This document shows, in pieces, positions 16,036 to 25,535 of a stretch of DNA of 64,000 nt (positions within the stretch are counted from its first letter, which is position 1; each line of letters starts with the position of its first letter). The notes under the pieces were generated by a model that made no database searches, was not told the origin of the DNA, and was given only the letters and a program-made list of their open reading frames with translations. The position numbers were made by a program, and so were the translations under genes. This DNA comes from Mycolicibacterium vinylchloridicum (GTDB lineage: Bacteria > Actinomycetota > Actinomycetes > Mycobacteriales > Mycobacteriaceae): positions 1 to 64,000 of the forward strand of contig NZ_JACBJQ010000004.1 of the NCBI RefSeq assembly GCF_013404075.1, in the 5' to 3' direction.

Positions 16036-19032
16036 CTACTTGGCGGCTTCGTACTTCTTCATCGCATCGTCGAGACGCTGCAGCGCGTCGCCGTATTCGG
16101 CGAAGTTGCCGTTCTTTTGGGCTTCCTGCACGGCACCCAGCGCGGTTTCGACATCCTGCAGCGCCGCAGCCTTGGGCCCCGACAGCGTTGTCGCCACGCC
16201 CGCAGGAGGCACCGCCGCGATCGGCGTCGGAACCTCCGGGGCGCTGCCCGGCACCGGGGCGGGAGCCGCCGGCGGACGCGTGCCCGGTAGCTGACCCCCC
16301 GGCGGGTTCGCCGGGGCGGGACCGGTCGCCGTGGCACCCGCGCCGGCACCGAAGATGCCGTCCAGCGCCGCACTCACGGTCGGACCGTAGCCGACCTTGT
16401 CGTTGTACATCATCGCCACGCGGATCAACCGCGGATACGACGACGCGGCATCGCTACTGCCTGGCGAGGCATACACCGGCGAGACGTAGATCAGACCGCC
16501 CTGCCCGACCGGCAGAGTCAACAGATTGCCCCACCGTATTCGGTTCTGGTTGTCGCGACCGATCACACCGAGGTCCTGGCTGACCGCGGTATCGGTACTG
16601 ATCGCGTTGAACGCCAGCTTCGGACCGTTGACCTGACCGGGGATCGTCAACACCGTGATGCGGCCGTAGGTGTCGGGATCAGAGCTCGCGCTGATGTAGG
16701 CGGCCAAGTAGTCGCGGCGGAACCGGTTCATCGCGGAGGTCAGCTGGAATGACGCCGAATCATCGTTGCGGGCAAGATCTTTGGCGACGATGTAGTACGG
16801 CGGCTGGTAGCTGCTGGCGGTCGGGTTGGGATCCAGCGGCACGTCCCAGAAGTCCGAGGTGGAGAAGAACGTCACCGGGTCATCCACGTGGTACTTGGCC
16901 AGCAGCCCGCGCTGAATCTTGAACAGATCCTCCGGATAGCGCAGGTGCGCAGCAAGATCCGCCGAGATTTCACTCTTCGGCTTCACCGTGCCCGGGAACA
17001 CCGCCATCCACGCCTTCAGCACCGGGTCGGTCTCGTCCTGCGCATACAGCGTGACGGTGCCGTCGTAGGCGTCGACGGTGGCCTTGACCGAGTTACGGAT
17101 GTAGGACACCTGCTTGTCCGGGGCCAGCCGGTTGACCGCCACCTCGTTGGAGTCCGCGGTGGCCGACGACAGCGACGTCAGCTCCGAGTACGGATAGCTG
17201 TCCAGCGTGGTGTAGCCGTCGATGACCCACACCATCTTCTTGTTCACGATCGCCGGATACACGCTGCTGTCGGTGGTCAGCCACGGCGCCACCGACTTGA
17301 CCCGCTGCGCGGGATCCCGGTTGAACAGGATCTTGCTGTTGGAGCCGATCACGTTGGAGAACAAGAAGTTCCGCTCGGCGAACTTGGCGGCGAATACCGT
17401 GCGCGCCAGCCAATTGCCCACCGGGACACCACCGCTGCCGGTGTAGGTGTAGTTCTTGGTCTCGGTGTTGGTCTCGTAGTCGTATTCGCGGTCGTTGCCG
17501 TTCTTGCCGACGATCGCGTAGTCGGCCGAGGTGTTGGAGATCACCGGGCCGAAGTAGACGCGCGGCTGATCCAGCGGGGCGGGGCCCGGCGAGACCACAC
17601 TGCCGTTGGCGCCGACGACGCTGGCCAAGAACTCCGGATAACCGCCATTCTGGTTGGGGTCGTTGGCGATTCCGCGCACCGTGTTGGCCGGCGAGGCGAT
17701 GAAGCCGTTGCCGTGGGTATAGACGGTGTGCCGGTTGATCCAGTCCCGCTGGTTGTCGATCAGCCGGTCCGGGTTGAGTTCACGCGCGGCGACGACGTAG
17801 TCACGCAGTTCGCCGTCGGGTCCCTGGTAGCGGTCGATCGACAGCTGGTCGGGGAAGTAGTAGAAGTTCTTACCCTGCTGGAACTGGGTGAACGCCGGGC
17901 TGATGATCGTCGGGTCGAGCACTCGGATATTCGACGTGGTGGCCCGGTCGGAAGCCACCTGCTGCGCGGTCGCCGGCGCATTTCCGGTGTAGTCGCGGTA
18001 GGTGACGTGGTCGTTTGTCAGGCCGTAGGCCTGCCTGGTCGCAGCGATACTGCGACTGATGTATTCGCTTTCCTTCTGCGCCGCATTGGGTTTGACGCTG
18101 ATCTGCTCGACGACCAGCGGCCAGCCCGCCCCGACGATCAGCGAGCTCAGCAGCAACAGCACCAAGCCGATCGCGGGAATGCGCAAGTCGCGCAATACCA
18201 GAGCGGAGAACACCGCGGCCGCGCAGATCAGCGCGATGGCCATCAGGATCAGCTTGGCCGGTAGCACCGCGTTGATGTCGGTGTAGCCGGCGCCGGTGAA
18301 CGGCTTGCCGCCGCGGGTATGGCTCAACAGTTCGTAGCGGTCGAACCAGTAGGCGACGGCCTTGAGCAGCACCAGCGTGCCGATCAGCGCGACCAGCTGG
18401 ATGCGCGCCGGGCGGCTCAGTGCGCCGCTGCGGCCGGCCAGCCGGATGCCACCGAAGATGTAGTGGCTGACCAGGTTCGCCAGGAACGCCAGGAACACCG
18501 CGGCGAACAGATACGACAGCACCAGCCGGTAGAACGGCAGATCGAACGCGTAGAAGCCGAGGTCCTTGCCGAACTGCGGGTCGGTGATCCCGAAGTCGCC
18601 GCCGTGCAGGAACATCTGCACCCGCGGCCAGTAGCTCTGCGCGATAGCACCGGAGAAGACGCCGATCACCACGGGCACCCCGATGCCGAACAGCTTGAGC
18701 CGCGCCATCACCGCCGTGCGGTACCGCGCGACCGGATCGTTGGGCCCCGCGGTCGGAACGAACACCGGCCTGGTCCGGTAGGCCAGCGCCAGTCCGGCGA
18801 AGACGATCGCCCCGACCAGCACGGCAGCCACCAGGAAAACGATGATGCGGGTCAGCAGCACGGTGGTGAACACCGAGCGGTACCCCAGCTCGCCGAACCA
18901 CAACCAGTCCACGTAGGCGTCGATCACCCGTGGCCCGACCAACAACAGCAACACAACCGCGAGCGCTACACCGATCAGAATCCGGCTGCGCCGGGTCAGC
19001 TTCGGCATCCGGGCACCGGGCCGCATACTCAC
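16036..19032 (-). CDS. UPF0182 large membrane protein (Rv3193c-like)
   Basis: About 998 residues. The first third carries about seven membrane helices ([19 protein letters not shown] and others up to about residue 330). A long extracytoplasmic region with repeated Tyr/Trp-rich segments follows, then a Pro/Ala-rich low-complexity stretch (about 890-950) and a charged coiled C-terminus. The family is widespread in Actinobacteria with unknown function. GTG 19032 has an AGGAG 8 bp upstream; ATG 19026 is an alternative. Confidence 0.9.
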   Translation of the reverse strand: MSMRPGARMPKLTRRSRILIGVALAVVLLLLVGPRVIDAYVDWLWFGELGYRSVFTTVLLTRIIVFLVAAVLVGAIVFAGLALAYRTRPVFVPTAGPNDPVARYRTAVMARLKLFGIGVPVVIGVFSGAIAQSYWPRVQMFLHGGDFGITDPQFGKDLGFYAFDLPFYRLVLSYLFAAVFLAFLANLVSHYIFGGIRLAGRSGALSRPARIQLVALIGTLVLLKAVAYWFDRYELLSHTRGGKPFTGAGYTDINAVLPAKLILMAIALICAAAVFSALVLRDLRIPAIGLVLLLLSSLIVGAGWPLVVEQISVKPNAAQKESEYISRSIAATRQAYGLTNDHVTYRDYTGNAPATAQQVASDRATTSNIRVLDPTIISPAFTQFQQGKNFYYFPDQLSIDRYQGPDGELRDYVVAARELNPDRLIDNQRDWINRHTVYTHGNGFIASPANTVRGIANDPNQNGGYPEFLASVVGANGSVVSPGPAPLDQPRVYFGPVISNTSADYAIVGKNGNDREYDYETNTETKNYTYTGSGGVPVGNWLARTVFAAKFAERNFLFSNVIGSNSKILFNRDPAQRVKSVAPWLTTDSSVYPAIVNKKMVWVIDGYTTLDSYPYSELTSLSSATADSNEVAVNRLAPDKQVSYIRNSVKATVDAYDGTVTLYAQDETDPVLKAWMAVFPGTVKPKSEISADLAAHLRYPEDLFKIQRGLLAKYHVDDPVTFFSTSDFWDVPLDPNPTASSYQPPYYIVAKDLARNDDSASFQLTSAMNRFRRDYLAAYISASSDPDTYGRITVLTIPGQVNGPKLAFNAISTDTAVSQDLGVIGRDNQNRIRWGNLLTLPVGQGGLIYVSPVYASPGSSDAASSYPRLIRVAMMYNDKVGYGPTVSAALDGIFGAGAGATATGPAPANPPGGQLPGTRPPAAPAPVPGSAPEVPTPIAAVPPAGVATTLSGPKAAALQDVETALGAVQEAQKNGNFAEYGDALQRLDDAMKKYEAAK

Positions 19033-19135
19033 CTGTCAGGCTCCTGGGTCTTGTCGGGCGGCCGCGCCGCGCCGTTGCAGCAACACGGCCACAACTCTAC
19101 GCACCCCGGCACGGGTGCTGTCCTGCGGCGACGGG

Positions 19136-20158
19136 CTAGCAGCTGGGCGGACGCCCGCCGGAGGTCAGCGTGTGCAGCGAGTCGACGGCCCCGGCCAAGG
19201 TGTCCACCTTGACCAGCTCCATGTCGTCGTCGCGCATCGAGCGGGCCTCGTCGCAGTTCTCGGCGGGCACCAGGAACACCGCGGCCCCGGCTTCCTGCGC
19301 GGCCAGCATCTTGTGGGTGATGCCCCCGATCGGGCCGACCTTGCCGTCCGCGTTGATCGTTCCGGTGCCCGCGATGAACTTCGATCCGTTGAGGTCACCG
19401 GTGGTGAGTTTGTCGACGACGGCCAGGCTGAACATCAATCCCGCCGACGGGCCGCCGATGTTGGCCAGGTTGAAGTCGATGCTGAACGGTGCCCACGGCG
19501 CATCGAGCACGGCCACCCCGAGATAGCCGTAATCGCGGTCGGCGTTGGTGCCCAACGTGATCCGCGTACTGCCGGCCGGGGCGTTCTTGCGGCGGTAGTC
19601 GATGACGATCTCCTGGCCGGGCTTGGTGGCCTTGAGCAACGCGGTGAACTCCGCGATGTTCGCTACCGGCTTACCGTCGACGGCGTCGATGGCGTCCCCG
19701 GCCTGCAACTTTCCTGCCGACGGTCCCGGATCGCTGACGTTCTCGACCCGCACCGCTTCGGGGTACTTCAGGAAACCCAGCGCCGCGTACTCCGCACTGT
19801 CCTCGGAGCGCTTGAAGTCGGAGTCCTGATCCTTTTCGACCTCCTCGCGCGATTTGTCCGGCGGGAACACCAGATCGCGCGGAACCAGCTGTTCGCGGCC
19901 CGACACCCACAGCGTCAGCGCCTGCCCCAACGTCAGGCCGTCGCGTTGGGCGACGGTGGTCATGTTCAGGTGACCCGAGGTGGGGTGGGTGTCGGTGCCG
20001 TTGATGGCCACCACCTGCTTGCCGTCGACTTCGCCGAGGGTGTTGAAGGTCGGCCCGGGCCCCAGCGAGACATAGGGCACGGTCACGACCGCCAGCAGCA
20101 CACCGAAGACGACGATTGGTACCAAGGCCGTCATCAGCGTCAGAATCCGCCTGTTCAC
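19136..20158 (-). CDS. PDZ-domain, Lon-type Ser/Lys membrane protease (YlbL-like; Rv3194c)
   Basis: 340 residues: one N-terminal membrane helix (LMTALVPIVVFGVLLAVVTV), a PDZ domain at about 140-210 (GPSAGKLQAGDAIDAVDGKPV), and a Lon-like S16 peptidase domain at about 235-330. The catalytic Ser lies in NIGGPSAGL and the Lys in GGITHKMLAA, the dyad order of Lon. It probably cleaves envelope or membrane-associated proteins on the outer face of the membrane. It shares direction with the UPF0182 gene, 103 bp away. Confidence 0.88.
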   Translation of the reverse strand: MNRRILTLMTALVPIVVFGVLLAVVTVPYVSLGPGPTFNTLGEVDGKQVVAINGTDTHPTSGHLNMTTVAQRDGLTLGQALTLWVSGREQLVPRDLVFPPDKSREEVEKDQDSDFKRSEDSAEYAALGFLKYPEAVRVENVSDPGPSAGKLQAGDAIDAVDGKPVANIAEFTALLKATKPGQEIVIDYRRKNAPAGSTRITLGTNADRDYGYLGVAVLDAPWAPFSIDFNLANIGGPSAGLMFSLAVVDKLTTGDLNGSKFIAGTGTINADGKVGPIGGITHKMLAAQEAGAAVFLVPAENCDEARSMRDDDMELVKVDTLAGAVDSLHTLTSGGRPPSC

Positions 20159-20247
20159 GCCGCCCAGACTAGATCCGGCCGGCCCGGTTCACTGACAGCG
20201 TGATCGCCAATTGGCCCGCCCCGACGCGGGGTGAGTACGGTTGAGGC

Positions 20248-21627
20248 ATGGCTGACCTGCCCTTCGGCTTCTCCGCGGGAGACGACCCCGACCGAGACAA
20301 GCCGAAAAAGGACCCCAACTCGGGCCCCGCCGACCCCTTCGGCTTCGGCGGCGGCGAGTTCAACATGGCTGACCTCGGCCAGATCTTCACCAAGCTCGGC
20401 CAGATGTTCAGCGGCAGCGGCAACATGATGGGCGGCGGTTCGTCGGGCCCGGTGAACTACGACCTGGCCCGGCAGCTGGCCTCGAGCTCCATCGGTTTCG
20501 TCGCGCCGATCCCGGCGGCCACCAGCTCGGCCATCTCCGATGCCGTGCACCTGGCCGACACCTGGCTCGACGGCGCGACCGCGCTGCCCGCCGGGGCCAC
20601 GAAGGCCGTCGCGTGGACACCGAACGACTGGGTGGACGGCACGCTGGACACCTGGAAGCGGCTGTGCGACCCGATGGCCGAGCAGATCGGCTCGGTGTGG
20701 GCGTCGTCGTTGCCCGAGGAAGCCAAGGCGATGGCCGGTCCGCTGATGGCGATGATGACCCAGATGGGCGGCATGGCCTTCGGCTCGCAGCTGGGCCAGG
20801 CGCTCGGGAAGCTGTCCCGCGAAGTGCTCACCTCGACCGACATCGGGCTGCCGCTGGGCCCCAAGGGCGTCGCCGCGCTGATGCCCGAGGCCATCGAAGC
20901 ACTCTCCGAGGGGCTCGAGCAGCCGCGCAGCGAGATCCTGACCTTCCTGGCCGCCCGCGAGGCCGCCCATCACCGGCTGTTCAGCCATGTCCCGTGGCTG
21001 TCCACCCAGCTGCTCAACGCCGTCGAGGCCTACGCCAAGGGCATGAAGATCGACATGAGCGGCATCGAGGAGCTGGCGCAGGGCTTCAACCCGGCCGCCC
21101 TGGCCGACCCCGCCGCGATGGAACAGCTGCTGAGCCAGGGCATGTTCGAGCCCAAGGCCACCCCGGAGCAGACGGCCGCGCTGGAGCGGCTGGAAACCCT
21201 GCTCGCGTTGATCGAGGGCTGGGTACAGACCGTGGTCACCGGCGCGCTCGGCGACCGCATCCCCGGCACCGCCGCGCTGTCGGAGATGCTGCGCCGCCGG
21301 CGGGCCACCGCCGGACCGGCCGAGCAGACCTTCGCAACACTCGTCGGCCTGGAACTGCGACCCCGCAAGATGCGCGAAGCCGCCGTGCTGTGGGAGCGGC
21401 TGACCGACGCCGTCGGCGTCGACGCGCGCGACGCCGTTTGGCAGCACCCCGACCTGCTGCCGAACTCGGCGGACCTCGACGAGCCGGCCGGGTTCATCGA
21501 CCGGATCATCGGCGGTGACACCAGCGGGATCGACATCGACGCCGCGATCGAGGAATTCCAGAAGTCGACGGAGTCCGGGGAGGACGACAAAAAGCCTGGG
21601 CACGACGACGGGCCTGTGGATAGCTGA
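20248..21627 (+). CDS. Zinc-dependent metalloprotease-like DUF2342 protein (Rv3195)
   Basis: 459 residues beginning with a low-complexity Gly/Asp-rich segment, then the DUF2342 core. The conserved FLAAREAAHHRLFSHVPWL (about residues 232-250) carries the histidines and glutamate taken to form the metal site. Family members are annotated as zinc-dependent metalloprotease or F420-biosynthesis-associated proteins; no substrate is established. It is divergent from the PDZ protease, and is followed in the same direction by the E1-like and ABC1-kinase genes, a conserved mycobacterial trio. Confidence 0.85.
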   Translation: MADLPFGFSAGDDPDRDKPKKDPNSGPADPFGFGGGEFNMADLGQIFTKLGQMFSGSGNMMGGGSSGPVNYDLARQLASSSIGFVAPIPAATSSAISDAVHLADTWLDGATALPAGATKAVAWTPNDWVDGTLDTWKRLCDPMAEQIGSVWASSLPEEAKAMAGPLMAMMTQMGGMAFGSQLGQALGKLSREVLTSTDIGLPLGPKGVAALMPEAIEALSEGLEQPRSEILTFLAAREAAHHRLFSHVPWLSTQLLNAVEAYAKGMKIDMSGIEELAQGFNPAALADPAAMEQLLSQGMFEPKATPEQTAALERLETLLALIEGWVQTVVTGALGDRIPGTAALSEMLRRRRATAGPAEQTFATLVGLELRPRKMREAAVLWERLTDAVGVDARDAVWQHPDLLPNSADLDEPAGFIDRIIGGDTSGIDIDAAIEEFQKSTESGEDDKKPGHDDGPVDS

Positions 21628-21662
21628 GCCGCCCGGCACCCTCGCGGTGCCACAGTCGGCAG

Positions 21663-22493
21663 GTGCTCTACGCACTCGACTCGGCGATGCCGGTGCTACT
21701 GCGACCCGACGGCGCGGTCCAGGTGGGCTGGGATCCCCGCCGCGCCGTGCTGGTCCGCCCGCCTGATGGTGCGACACCCGCTGCGCTGGCCGCGCTGCTG
21801 CGCGGCATGCAGGTTCCGCTCGGCATCACCGAACTGCACCGGCTGGCCGACACCCACGGGCTCGCCGGCCACATCGAACAGATCCTCGAAGCCCTGGTGA
21901 ACCGGGGTGTGGTCCGCGGCCGGGCCCGTCAGCCCGCGACACGGGCACTGTCGATCCGGGTCCACGGCCGCGGCCCGCTGACCGACCTGATGGTCGAGGC
22001 GTTGCGCCGCTCCGGAGCACGGCTCGCGCACACCAGCCACGCCAACGCCTCGGTGTCGGCGGCGACCGCGGACATGGTGGTGCTCAGCGACTATCTGGTC
22101 GCCGACCCCCGGCTGGTCCGGGATCTGCACGCCGCCGGGGTGCCGCACCTGCCGGTGCGGGTGCGCGACGGCGCCGGGTTGGTCGGGCCGCTGGTGATCC
22201 CCGGTGTGACGAGCTGCCTGGCATGCGCGGACCTGCACCGCACCGACCGCGACGGGGCCTGGCCGGCGGTGGCCGCACAGCTACGGGAAGTGATCGGCAG
22301 CGCCGACCGGCCGACCGTGCTGGCGACCGCGGCCGTCGCGCTGGCCCAGCTACAGCAGATCATCACCGCGGTTCGCGGGCAGGAGGCCGCCGGGGCGCCG
22401 CCGGCCACGCTCAACACCACCCTGCAGGTCGATGTGAACAGCAACACGATCTCGGCTCGTCGCTGGTCGCGGCATCCGAACTGCCAATGCTGA
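21663..22493 (+). CDS. E1-like/TOMM cyclodehydratase-related protein (Rv3196-like)
   Basis: 276 residues. The N-terminal 90 residues look like a peptide-binding winged helix (PAALAALLRGMQVPLGITEL). The following ThiF/E1-like half contains two cysteine pairs, C-x-x-C in VTSCLACADL and C-x-C in HPNCQC at the very end, as in the zinc tetrathiolate of E1 or TOMM cyclodehydratase partner proteins. No ATP-binding motif is obvious, so activity is doubtful. GTG start at 21663, 35 bp after the DUF2342 gene. Function unknown. Confidence 0.65.
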   Translation: MLYALDSAMPVLLRPDGAVQVGWDPRRAVLVRPPDGATPAALAALLRGMQVPLGITELHRLADTHGLAGHIEQILEALVNRGVVRGRARQPATRALSIRVHGRGPLTDLMVEALRRSGARLAHTSHANASVSAATADMVVLSDYLVADPRLVRDLHAAGVPHLPVRVRDGAGLVGPLVIPGVTSCLACADLHRTDRDGAWPAVAAQLREVIGSADRPTVLATAAVALAQLQQIITAVRGQEAAGAPPATLNTTLQVDVNSNTISARRWSRHPNCQC

Positions 22494-22536
22494 CATCGGT
22501 GGTTGCCAGCGCAGCTTCGTCAGGGATGATGGGGAC

Positions 22537-23862
22537 GTGGCAGACATCAAGCGCGGCCGCACGGCGCGCAACGTCAAGCTGGCGTCCATCCCGGTCGGCT
22601 TTGCCGGCCGGGCGGCGCTGGGCTTTGGCAAACGACTGACCGGCAAGTCGAAAGACGAGGTCCAGGCCGAGCTGTTGGAGAAGGCCGCCAACCAGTTGTT
22701 CACCGTGCTCGGTGAGCTCAAGGGCGGCGCCATGAAGGTCGGCCAGGCGCTGTCGGTGATGGAAGCCGCGATCCCCGCCGAGTTCGGCGAGCCCTACCGC
22801 GAGGCCCTGACCAAACTGCAGAAGGACGCCCCGCCGCTGCCCGCGGCCAAGGTGCACCGGGTGCTCGACGGCCAGCTCGGCACCAAGTGGCGTGAGCGCT
22901 TCAGCTCGTTCGATGACACCCCGGTCGCGTCGGCCAGCATCGGCCAGGTGCACAAGGGCGTGTGGTCCGATGGCCGCGAGGTCGCAGTCAAGATCCAGTA
23001 CCCGGGCGCCGACGAAGCTCTGCGCGCCGACCTGAAGACCATGCAGCGCTTGGTCAGTGTGTTCAAACAGCTCGCTCCCGGCGCCGACGTGCAGGGCGTG
23101 GTCGATGAGCTCATCGAGCGCACCGAGATGGAGCTCGACTACCGCCTGGAAGCCGACAACCAGCGCGCCTTCGCCAAGGCCTACGAGGGGCATCCGCACT
23201 TCGTCGTGCCGCACGTGGTGGCCAGCGCGCCCAAGGTGATGATCACCGAGTGGATCGACGGCGTGCCGATGGCGCACATCATCCGTGACGGCACTCCCGA
23301 CGAGCGAGACCTTTGCGGCACAAGGCTTATCGAGCTCACCTTCGATGCCCCGTCGCGGCTCGGCATGATGCACGGCGACGCGCATCCCGGGAATTTCATG
23401 ATGCTGCCCGACGGCCGGATGGGCGTCATCGACTTCGGCGCGGTGGGTCCGCTGCCGGACGGGCTGCCCGTCGAGATCGGCCAGATCATCTGCCTGGCCC
23501 GCGACAAGAATTACGACGAACTGCTGCCCACGATGGAACGGGTCGGCTTCATCCAGAAGGGTGAGCAGGTGTCGGCCAGCGAAATCGACGACATGCTGCG
23601 CCAATACGTGGAACCGATCGAGGTCGAGGTCTTCCACTACACCCGCCGCTGGCTGCAGAAGATGGCAGCGGCGAATATGAATGTCTCGGCCGCGCAAATC
23701 AGGACCGCCCGGTCGATGGATCTGCCGGCGAAGCTGGCGATCCCGCTGCGGGTGATCGCGTCGACCGTGGCGATCTCCTGCCAGCTCGACGCCCACGTCC
23801 CGACCCGTGCCCTCGCCGCCGAGTTGGTGCCAGGTTTCGTCGAACCCGAACCCGTGCATTAA
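22537..23862 (+). CDS. ABC1/UbiB-family atypical kinase (Rv3197-like)
   Basis: 441 residues with the UbiB/AarF signature set: KxGQ motif in GAMKVGQALSVME (about residues 64-76), an Ala-rich loop ASASIGQVHKG, the VKIQYPG lysine, ITEWIDG hinge, catalytic MHGDAHPGNF and metal-binding VIDFGAVG. These proteins are ATPases/kinases acting in membrane lipid or quinone homeostasis. The M. tuberculosis orthologue lies beside whiB7 and has been linked to macrolide resistance. GTG start; convergent with whiB7 across a hairpin terminator. Confidence 0.88.
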   Translation: MADIKRGRTARNVKLASIPVGFAGRAALGFGKRLTGKSKDEVQAELLEKAANQLFTVLGELKGGAMKVGQALSVMEAAIPAEFGEPYREALTKLQKDAPPLPAAKVHRVLDGQLGTKWRERFSSFDDTPVASASIGQVHKGVWSDGREVAVKIQYPGADEALRADLKTMQRLVSVFKQLAPGADVQGVVDELIERTEMELDYRLEADNQRAFAKAYEGHPHFVVPHVVASAPKVMITEWIDGVPMAHIIRDGTPDERDLCGTRLIELTFDAPSRLGMMHGDAHPGNFMMLPDGRMGVIDFGAVGPLPDGLPVEIGQIICLARDKNYDELLPTMERVGFIQKGEQVSASEIDDMLRQYVEPIEVEVFHYTRRWLQKMAAANMNVSAAQIRTARSMDLPAKLAIPLRVIASTVAISCQLDAHVPTRALAAELVPGFVEPEPVH

Positions 23863-23873
23863 CCGGGTTCGGG
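23845..23873. terminator. Hairpin between ABC1 kinase and whiB7 genes
   Basis: CCCGAACCCG (23845-23854) pairs perfectly with CGGGTTCGGG (23864-23873). The kinase stop codon (23860-23862) lies in the loop. There is no T-run, which is common for mycobacterial terminators. It separates two convergent genes. Confidence 0.55.
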
Positions 23874-23885
23874 ACCGACGACACC

Positions 23886-24155
23886 TCAGGCCGCGATCAC
23901 GTCCTTGCGTGGACGCCCGCGCGGCCGCTTGCGCTCCACGACGCTGCCCCGTTCGATGATCTCGCCGCCCCAGACACCCCAGGGCTCACCGCGATCCAGT
24001 GCGGCGGCAAGGCATTGCCGCCGGATCGGACATTCCCCGCAGAGCACCTTGGCGCGCTCCAGGTCCATCGGGTTCTCGGCGAACCACAAGTCGGGATTCC
24101 CGACGTGGCACGGCAACACCGGCAGCTTCTCCTGGCGGACTGTCGATGTCGACAT
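23886..24155 (-). CDS. whiB7: Transcriptional regulator WhiB7
   Basis: 89 residues with the four Fe-S cysteines C16, C39, C42 and C48, the WhiB GVWGG turn (60-64), and the AT-hook RGRPRK (79-84) that is specific to WhiB7. It binds the SigA domain 4 region and activates intrinsic antibiotic-resistance genes on ribosome stress. The gene lies behind a leader of about 390 bp carrying an uORF and an attenuator hairpin. Convergent with the ABC1 kinase gene. Confidence 0.96.
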   Translation of the reverse strand: MSTSTVRQEKLPVLPCHVGNPDLWFAENPMDLERAKVLCGECPIRRQCLAAALDRGEPWGVWGGEIIERGSVVERKRPRGRPRKDVIAA

Positions 24156-24237
24156 GTCTCGCTCACCTGCTTCCTGGTCGAATGGCTCTATCTCTGTTGA
24201 GAGGGATCCGGGACCAGGTTTCTGCTGAAATCAGAAA

Positions 24238-24270
24238 GGCCACGGATCCGTTGACTTCGGGTCCGTGGCC
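24238..24270 (-). terminator. Attenuator hairpin in the whiB7 leader
   Basis: Read on the minus strand, GGCCACGGA and TCCGTGGCC (24262-24270 and 24238-24246) form a 9-bp perfect stem immediately followed by TTTCTG. It lies 24 bp after the uORF stop and 82 bp before whiB7. It fits the Rho-independent attenuator known in mycobacterial whiB7 leaders, which is bypassed when uORF translation is disturbed by ribosome-targeting drugs. A competing small hairpin (GGAGCTT/AAGCTCC, about 24287-24308) overlaps the uORF end. Confidence 0.8.
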
Positions 24271-24294
24271 AGAGGCTCTCGTCTGGGAGCTTTC

Positions 24295-24483
24295 CTAGAT
24301 GAAGCTCCTGTCCACGGACGCGATCGTCGGGGCGGCGTTGGCGCGACGCTTACGCTGCGCCGCAATGGCGGCAGCTGCGCCGGCGGCATGAGCGGTATGC
24401 GAGGGGTTGGACGCGACGGCCAGGTAGGACCATGCGCGATGCGCCATGCCAGCTACGCCGAATTCAGCGGTTGTGGTGCTCAT
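24295..24483 (-). CDS. uORF leader peptide of whiB7
   Basis: A 62-codon reading frame starting MSTTTAEFGVAGMAHRAW and ending VDRSFI, with an excellent GAAAGGAGG ribosome-binding site 9 bp upstream of its ATG at 24483. It is Ala/Arg-rich in the second half (AAAIAAQRKRRANAAP). It lies between the whiB7 promoter and the attenuator hairpin, exactly where the translation-sensing uORF of the whiB7 leader is expected. The frame stays open upstream beyond 24483, but that part is antisense to the AraC gene and lacks a start signal. Confidence 0.8.
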   Translation of the reverse strand: MSTTTAEFGVAGMAHRAWSYLAVASNPSHTAHAAGAAAAIAAQRKRRANAAPTIASVDRSFI

Positions 24484-24547
24484 CTTCAGGCCCCTCCTTT
24501 CGTCACGCCGCCCTGTAGCCATCGATCGGCACAGGATTGATGAATCG

Positions 24548-24587
24548 AGGCTAAACCCTAACACGATTTCGGCACAAGCGATTTTCT
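24548..24587 (-). promoter_or_regulatory. whiB7 promoter with WhiB7 AT-rich box
   Basis: On the minus strand an AT-rich AAAATCG block lies directly upstream of TTGTGC (-35, 24572-24577). TAGCCT (-10, 24548-24553) follows after 18 bp. A short AT-rich element next to the -35 is the known recognition mark of WhiB7-SigA promoters, consistent with autoregulation. Transcription would start about 60 bp before the uORF. Confidence 0.7.
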
Positions 24588-24668
24588 GACCTGGGGTTTT
24601 GTTGGCTACGGGACGCCGGCCCACCGCGTGGGCCGCCACGAAAAGGTGTGCGGCCGTAGCTTGTGGCA

Positions 24669-25454
24669 ATGCAGGGATCTCGCCAATCCACGGGACCGGC
24701 TCCCATCTTTCCCCCGGGGGTGTCCCATGGCGCAGGCCGGATGGAGCACGGGTTTCACATCGATGCCCACTTCCACACCGACGGTCAGCTGGTATACGCA
24801 GCGTCGGGATTGCTGGCCACCACCACCGAGCTGGGCACGTGGGTTGCCCCGGCGAACCGGCTGACATGGACGCCGCCCGGATTCGCTCACTCGCACCGGT
24901 TCTACGGCACCACCGATGTCCGAGTCGTGGTGATCCCCGCCGAGCTTTGCGGACACCTGGCTCCGTTCCCCGGCGTCTTCGGCGTGAATCCCCTACTGCG
25001 AGAAGCGCTTCTGACACTCACCAGCCGACCCGACGGACAGTCGGATGCGTATCGGCGGCTGCGCGCCGTGGTGATCGACGAGATCACCGCAACACCCGAC
25101 GAGTCACTGCACTTGCCCGAGCCGCGCGACGACCGATTGCGTGCGGTCACTGAAATCCTGCGCGCCGACCCCGCCCAGTCCACCACCCTGAGCCAACTCG
25201 GACGACGTACCGGCGCCAGCGCCCGCACCCTGACTCGTCTGTTCCACGACGAACTCGGCATGAGCTTCCACCGCTGGCGAACCGTGCTGCGCATCCACCA
25301 CGCACTGGTCCACCTGGGCAACGGCGGGTCCGTCACCGACACCGCCATCACGTGCGGGTGGTCTAACCCCACCAGCTTCATCGAGGCGTTCGCCTCCGTC
25401 GTCGGCGAGACTCCGGGGCGCTACCAGGCCGGACTGGGCACCGACGGCGCGTAG
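24669..25454 (+). CDS. AraC-family transcriptional regulator
   Basis: About 261 residues: N-terminal cupin-like sensing half (DGQLVYAASGLLATTTELGTWVAPANR) and a C-terminal double HTH (LSQLGRRTGASARTLTRLFHDELGMSFHRWR, then AITCGWSNPTSFIEAFASVVGETPGRY). ATG 24669 is used; GTG 24663 and ATG 24741 are alternatives. It is divergent from whiB7 and upstream of an FAD monooxygenase gene 81 bp away, which it probably controls. Effector unknown; an aromatic compound is plausible from that neighbour. Confidence 0.85.
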   Translation: MQGSRQSTGPAPIFPPGVSHGAGRMEHGFHIDAHFHTDGQLVYAASGLLATTTELGTWVAPANRLTWTPPGFAHSHRFYGTTDVRVVVIPAELCGHLAPFPGVFGVNPLLREALLTLTSRPDGQSDAYRRLRAVVIDEITATPDESLHLPEPRDDRLRAVTEILRADPAQSTTLSQLGRRTGASARTLTRLFHDELGMSFHRWRTVLRIHHALVHLGNGGSVTDTAITCGWSNPTSFIEAFASVVGETPGRYQAGLGTDGA

Positions 25455-25535
25455 TTTCACAAGCTGGCGACTTTCCGGTATCCGCTGGCTGTTTATCGGT
25501 GGGCGGCAGCTGCTCGGCATCCCAAAGTGGACCGT

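Noticed and set aside
20155..21777. 540-codon minus-strand open frame
   Set aside because: Antisense shadow of the DUF2342 gene in GC-rich DNA.
22411..23859. 482-codon minus-strand open frame
   Set aside because: Exact antisense of the ABC1 kinase gene.
24295..25017. 240-codon open frame on the minus strand covering the whiB7 uORF
   Set aside because: Only the part from ATG 24483 has a ribosome-binding site; the upstream part is antisense to the AraC coding region and is open through GC bias.
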